The position numbers and the translations under genes are program-made. From the NCBI RefSeq assembly GCF_000499385.1, contig NW_013654770.1:1-14140 (forward strand): a DNA stretch of 14,140 bases. Direction: 5' to 3'. How positions within the stretch are numbered: position 1 is the stretch's first letter; the number at the start of each line of letters is the position of its first letter. This document shows positions 11,023 through 14,140 of the stretch, one piece after another. The stretch is from Eimeria necatrix (Eukaryota > Apicomplexa > Conoidasida > Eucoccidiorida > Eimeriidae). A model generated the notes under the pieces. The model had not been told where the DNA came from and ran no database searches. It saw only the letters and a list, made by a program, of their open reading frames with translations.

Positions 11023-11932
11023 TACGTGGATGCAAACTCCGACTGAGATTCCAGCTGCGGCATTTCGAAACAAAGTGTCTGTCAGTACAAACAAAATAGG
11101 AAAATCGAGATGGCAGTACACTCATCACGCACCATTCCCTTCAGAAGTCCCGACTCCAGTAAATGACACAATATTATAGACTGCTAATGTTGCAGCTCCT
11201 CCACCAGCAGTGCTGCGTGGATGCAGACATGGTCGAGGGTAACAGTTGAGCTTTAGAGGGGGATTATAGGAAAGGTTGCAAGCATCAGGCCTATCTTGGC
11301 CGGGCCACGTAGCACTCTTGGTTCTGGTTATAGCCAGCGCACGCGAGCACCACGGCTTGCAGTGACTATGCGTGATCAAATTCGCACGTCCTTTGCAGTA
11401 CAGACACACATGCAGATATGCGTTAAAGCGTCCAATCTTTTACATTCAGCAGCACCCGTGAATCACACGAACATTACTCGCAAAGCGGCATGCAGCGGAC
11501 GGTTACGTCTGCGATTGAGGCGCCCTGAGACCCCATGTTATAGAGCCTGGGATGACTGAAATCGTCCTTGGTTTCTCGCTACTGTGTTACAGTAAAGATT
11601 CAAGAAAGAATTGAGTCCTCATACACTCCACCAAACTCTCGATTCTGTTTAGGGCGCAGAGAGTCGCGACTATGAAACATCGTTTTATTAGACTTTGTCC
11701 CCATTATTCGCGTACTGATGGTAAACGAAGAAAATCTGCAAAAAAGGTTGTGGCAATGCTATACGCAGTTCTCTGAATTGGTAAAAATCGCATGCGCCTA
11801 AGCCCGTTGTGCTTAGACAGCGAAAAAGCTTGAAGCAATTGGTCTGCTGTGGGGACTTGCCAGCAGGAAGAAGCTCTATCCACAAGCCCAGGAAGCTGTG
11901 GTACACGCCGCTCCTTAAACGTGTAGCACATG
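11023..11932. other. Stretch with no supportable gene
   Basis: Frames on both strands overlap without a clear winner. A possible acceptor (CACGTCCTTTGCAG, ending near 11398) precedes a frame open to 11559, but that frame is arginine-rich and carries no recognisable motif. Confidence 0.4.
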
Positions 11933-11946
11933 CCACTAGATGGCAG
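11933..11946 (+). promoter_or_regulatory. CTCF-like insulator motif CCACTAGATGGCAG
   Basis: The 14 bases match the core recognised by the zinc-finger protein CTCF (CCAnyAGrkGGCrs) at every constrained position. CTCF binds such sites to organise chromatin loops and insulate promoters, and it is known from bilaterian animals. One match in 14 kb can still be chance. If it is real, it argues for an animal host and would lie between the candidate gene ending at 10581 and the exon-like frames beyond 12790. Confidence 0.35.
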
Positions 11947-12790
11947 CGTAGTGCTTGCAGAAAAGGCTGCCGGGCTAGCTTGCGTATTGAAAAATCGGAA
12001 AATGCCACGGAAGACCGCACAGCAATACTGTGCAAGAACCAGCAGCTCTTTGGCTGGTCGGAGTATGTTCGTAGTTACCACGGCGTTCGTTTGAATGAAC
12101 TACAAATTTGCTTCCATTGCTTTGCGTCACAAGGCACTGAAACATCGTTTATTTCTGCAAGCTCCTTTTTTTGTCAAAAACATTGCCCAAACGCACAAAA
12201 CAGATGAGAATAACAAGGACGAGGCACAATCTGCGCAGCGCTGTCGGAAGGAAAATGAAGATAGGCATAGTATTATTGAATGCAATTGCAACCAGGAAGA
12301 AGAACAACAATTCACTCCCGGTCAAGCAAGAAGCAAAGACATAGACATCACGTGCATCCCTAAGTCACCTAGACCACTGAGGATCCAACTAGTAACTGAA
12401 CATTTTGCTTCAGACACAGCTTAGTGTGAAGCAAAGTTGCCTGACAGGACAGGGCAGTCACAACACGCAACACACGGCATACCACGGAATCAACACAATC
12501 TCATCATACTTATATAGCGTTCAACGTGCGTTTCCACAAGGCTTATAAGTCGGCACCACTAATGGAGCTTAGGCTTCCGATAGTCCTGAGAAATGATCTC
12601 AAAATTATCCATGGATGTGGGGGATTCCCCTAAAGGCTAGCTTGCTTTGACAATGTTCTTATTGGAGGCTGATATCGGAATGATGAAGCTACCGTTCATG
12701 ATGGGAAAAAAATGACTTGGGAGTATATATGAGAATTGACCCCCACAGCAATCAGTTTACTTAATGAGCGCTGAAATTGCATCTGTGCAG
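11947..12790. other. Overlapping frames, no assignment
   Basis: Plus-strand frames end at 12207 and 12424 (the latter rich in Glu, Lys, Asn and Gln), and minus-strand frames overlap them. None shows a domain or a clear splice context. Part of the 12207 frame (a Trp followed 31 residues later by a Phe) loosely imitates a globin amino end, but the spacing is off and the central proline is absent, so I make no call. Confidence 0.4.
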
Positions 12791-12926
12791 ACAACGCCGA
12801 TGGAAAGGCAATCTACTTGCAGGCGGGACGCGCTTACAGTTCGCACCTCAGAGCAATATGCCACGGAGAGGCAGAAAATGCGCCACGCAACGACTTTGTT
12901 GCGACAACTGCATAATCTTGCAATAG
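12791..12926 (+). CDS. Possible internal exon with a globin E-helix-like segment (weak)
   Basis: The frame follows a possible acceptor (TCTGTGCAG, ending at 12790) and reaches a possible donor (AATAG then GTGTTC after 12926), and it stays open to 13006. Near its end it reads KMRHATTLLRQLHNLA. This has the globin helix E pattern of His at E7, Ala at E8 and Leu at E11, E15 and E18. A phase-compatible continuation would be a very short segment after the TTTAG at 13191-13195 reading ALKEAEHATD, but the resulting E7 to F8 distance (21 residues) is short for a globin. Helical His-containing segments are common, so this is only a lead. Confidence 0.22.
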
Positions 12927-13459
12927 GTGTTCAAGCTGCACTGACACTACCGAGAGTTCCCACATATTGGAGTATGGCAGACACGAAGGCCACATTTTGG
13001 CGGTAGGTGGCTACACCGGGACAAACACTTTGGTTACGCACCGTGCGTGTATGCAAAGAATTCATGGTACTAAAAGTGCGAATCGTTCTGCGAAGCGCTC
13101 ACTTATGATAGAAACACATTAGGACAAGCTCGGCAGAAAATCAGGAAGCTGTTAGCAAACAATGCTGCAATGCTTCGAAATTAGCTCTTCTTTAGCAGCA
13201 CTCAAAGAAGCAGAACATGCAACAGATGTGACCTAGTCCAACATTCCATCTCGCCACAAATGAATCCCCACAGAGAAGGTAATATACCTGGCGTCCCAAT
13301 GCTCAGATTAAACCCCAAAAGACGATCCCCTGCATGAATTACATCAAACGCAGTACTGTGACGAAACGAGTGTCTCCCCGAAAAACGCAAATACCAGTAC
13401 TTTCCTCTACCCCTTCTCAACCACGCACGTCCTGCAACACAAAATACAACATCGCTAAG

Positions 13460-13603
13460 TGCATCCGAAAATGCAGAGTGACCGACTTTACCCTGGTCCC
13501 GTGCTCGGCGTTTCCCATACAACGCATGAACCGCACGACCTATGATGACGCAGTGAACGCCTGGTTCTGGCGTATCACCATGCATGTACGTCCGTATCTC
13601 TGA
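13460..13603 (+). CDS. Possible terminal exon ending in a globin H-helix-like segment (weak)
   Basis: This frame has many G/C third positions. It follows a candidate acceptor (ATCGCTAAG, after a CT-rich tract near 13400) and ends in TGA at 13601-13603, ten bases before AATAAA. Its end, NRTTYDDAVNAWFWRITM, resembles the start of a globin helix H, where a Thr-initiated turn is followed by Ala-Trp. The part upstream (TDFTLVPCSAFP) is less convincing as helix G because of its prolines. The opposite strand also carries a clean 127-codon frame (13202-13585), so the coding strand is not certain. It could be the last exon of the same gene as 12791-12926. Confidence 0.28.
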   Translation, partial: CIRKCRVTDFTLVPCSAFPIQRMNRTTYDDAVNAWFWRITMHVRPYL

Positions 13604-13613
13604 CGCTCACAGC

Positions 13614-13619
13614 AATAAA
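13614..13619 (+). terminator. Polyadenylation signal AATAAA
   Basis: The canonical hexamer starts 10 bases after the stop of the 13460-13603 frame, which modestly favours that frame and the plus strand there. Confidence 0.3.
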
Positions 13620-13949
13620 TGCGTCATGGGCTGCTGCACTTTAATTGCTCAAAACATATGTCGAAGCCATCGAGCGCATGTGAGCTATTCCGCAGTGCTC
13701 TACCGAAATTGGGCCCACACTTTCGCACTCCTACTGCTCGTCCAACGCACTGGGCAAATGTCCCATCGGTCCATTAGGACATTAGAGCAAGAGTAATACA
13801 TACTTGCTAAGCCACACGCAACTCACACAAGCGAAGTTTCTGTCAGCACAAATACTGGCAACGGCACCACAAGTGAGCGTTCTCACACCTTTTAGCAACG
13901 GCATGCACTTCGCATTGAACCCTCCCCTCAAGGTCTTCCAGCTCGCAGA

Positions 13950-14044
13950 CAACCACAGCGGACGCACAAAATCCGAATCTTGTCAAGATGTGCTGCTCGT
14001 GCACATCTTGACAAGATTCGGATTTTGTGCGTCAGCTGTGGTTG
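13950..14044. repeat. Near-perfect 44-base inverted repeat (hairpin, 7-base loop)
   Basis: The left arm 13950-13993 and the right arm 14001-14044 are reverse complements at 43 of 44 positions. The single mismatch is within CAGCGGACG on the left versus CAGCTGACG read from the right. The loop is TGCTCGT. As RNA from either strand this would fold into one long stem, as DNA it could extrude a cruciform. It could be a small-RNA precursor, a foldback element or a terminal inverted repeat of a miniature transposon. A palindromic assembly or library artefact is also possible. Confidence 0.95.
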
Positions 14045-14071
14045 GCATTAATGCGTCCAGGCTGTTTACCT

Positions 14072-14140
14072 GACGAACTAGGGCTGCCGCTTAGCGGTGA
14101 AGGCAAGGACGAACTAGGGCTGCCGCTTTTACGGTGAAGG
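14072..14140. repeat. 36-base tandem repeat, two units, continuing past the window
   Basis: The unit starting GACGAACTAGGGCTGCCGCT occurs at 14072 and again at 14108. The first 21 bases are identical and the tail ...CGGTGAAGG is shared with a small difference (TTAGCGG versus TTTTACGG). The second unit reaches the window end, so the array length is unknown. It begins 27 bases after the hairpin. Confidence 0.9.

Noticed and set aside
1..14140. CRISPR arrays, rRNA, tRNA, bacterial operons or phage genes
   Set aside because: Reading the sequence showed no regularly spaced short repeats, no tRNA-like cloverleaf or rRNA signature, and no runs of adjacent long frames with ribosome binding sites.

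Overview
The window looks like gene-poor DNA from a eukaryote, most likely an invertebrate animal. This is inference: no organism-specific gene was recognised. There are no operon-like runs of long frames and no ribosome binding sites. The longest frame (176 codons) is about what chance gives in 14 kb at this moderate GC content. What can be supported is repeats, a decayed retrotransposon, a few exon-like frames with splice-like borders and nearby polyadenylation signals, and one CTCF-like site.

Layout. Positions 1-1800 hold a dispersed repeat: a nested 423-base duplication (1-138 and 424-561) and a second, more diverged copy of the whole unit about 953 bases downstream (165-845 and 1118-1797). 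From 1800 to 4840 I see nothing that stands as a gene. Minus-strand bases 5574-4847 carry, in collinear order but in shifting frames, short blocks resembling the RNase H end, zinc-binding region and integrase core of a Ty3/gypsy-type pol; I read it as a broken old insertion. From 5640 to 9470 there is no convincing gene, only weak exon-like frames.

From 9477 to 10594 is the best candidate gene, on the plus strand. One exon-like frame has the residue spacing of globin helices A to CD, and a second ends in a stop codon followed 7 bases later by ATTAAA. The join between them is not resolved, and the globin assignment is tentative, since neither heme-binding histidine can be placed. A CTCF-like motif lies at 11933-11946. 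Two more exon-like frames (12791-12926 and 13460-13603, the latter followed by AATAAA) may belong to another plus-strand gene.

The right end holds a near-perfect 44-base inverted repeat with a 7-base loop (13950-14044), followed at once by a 36-base tandem repeat that runs off the window. No pathway or set of cooperating genes can be inferred.
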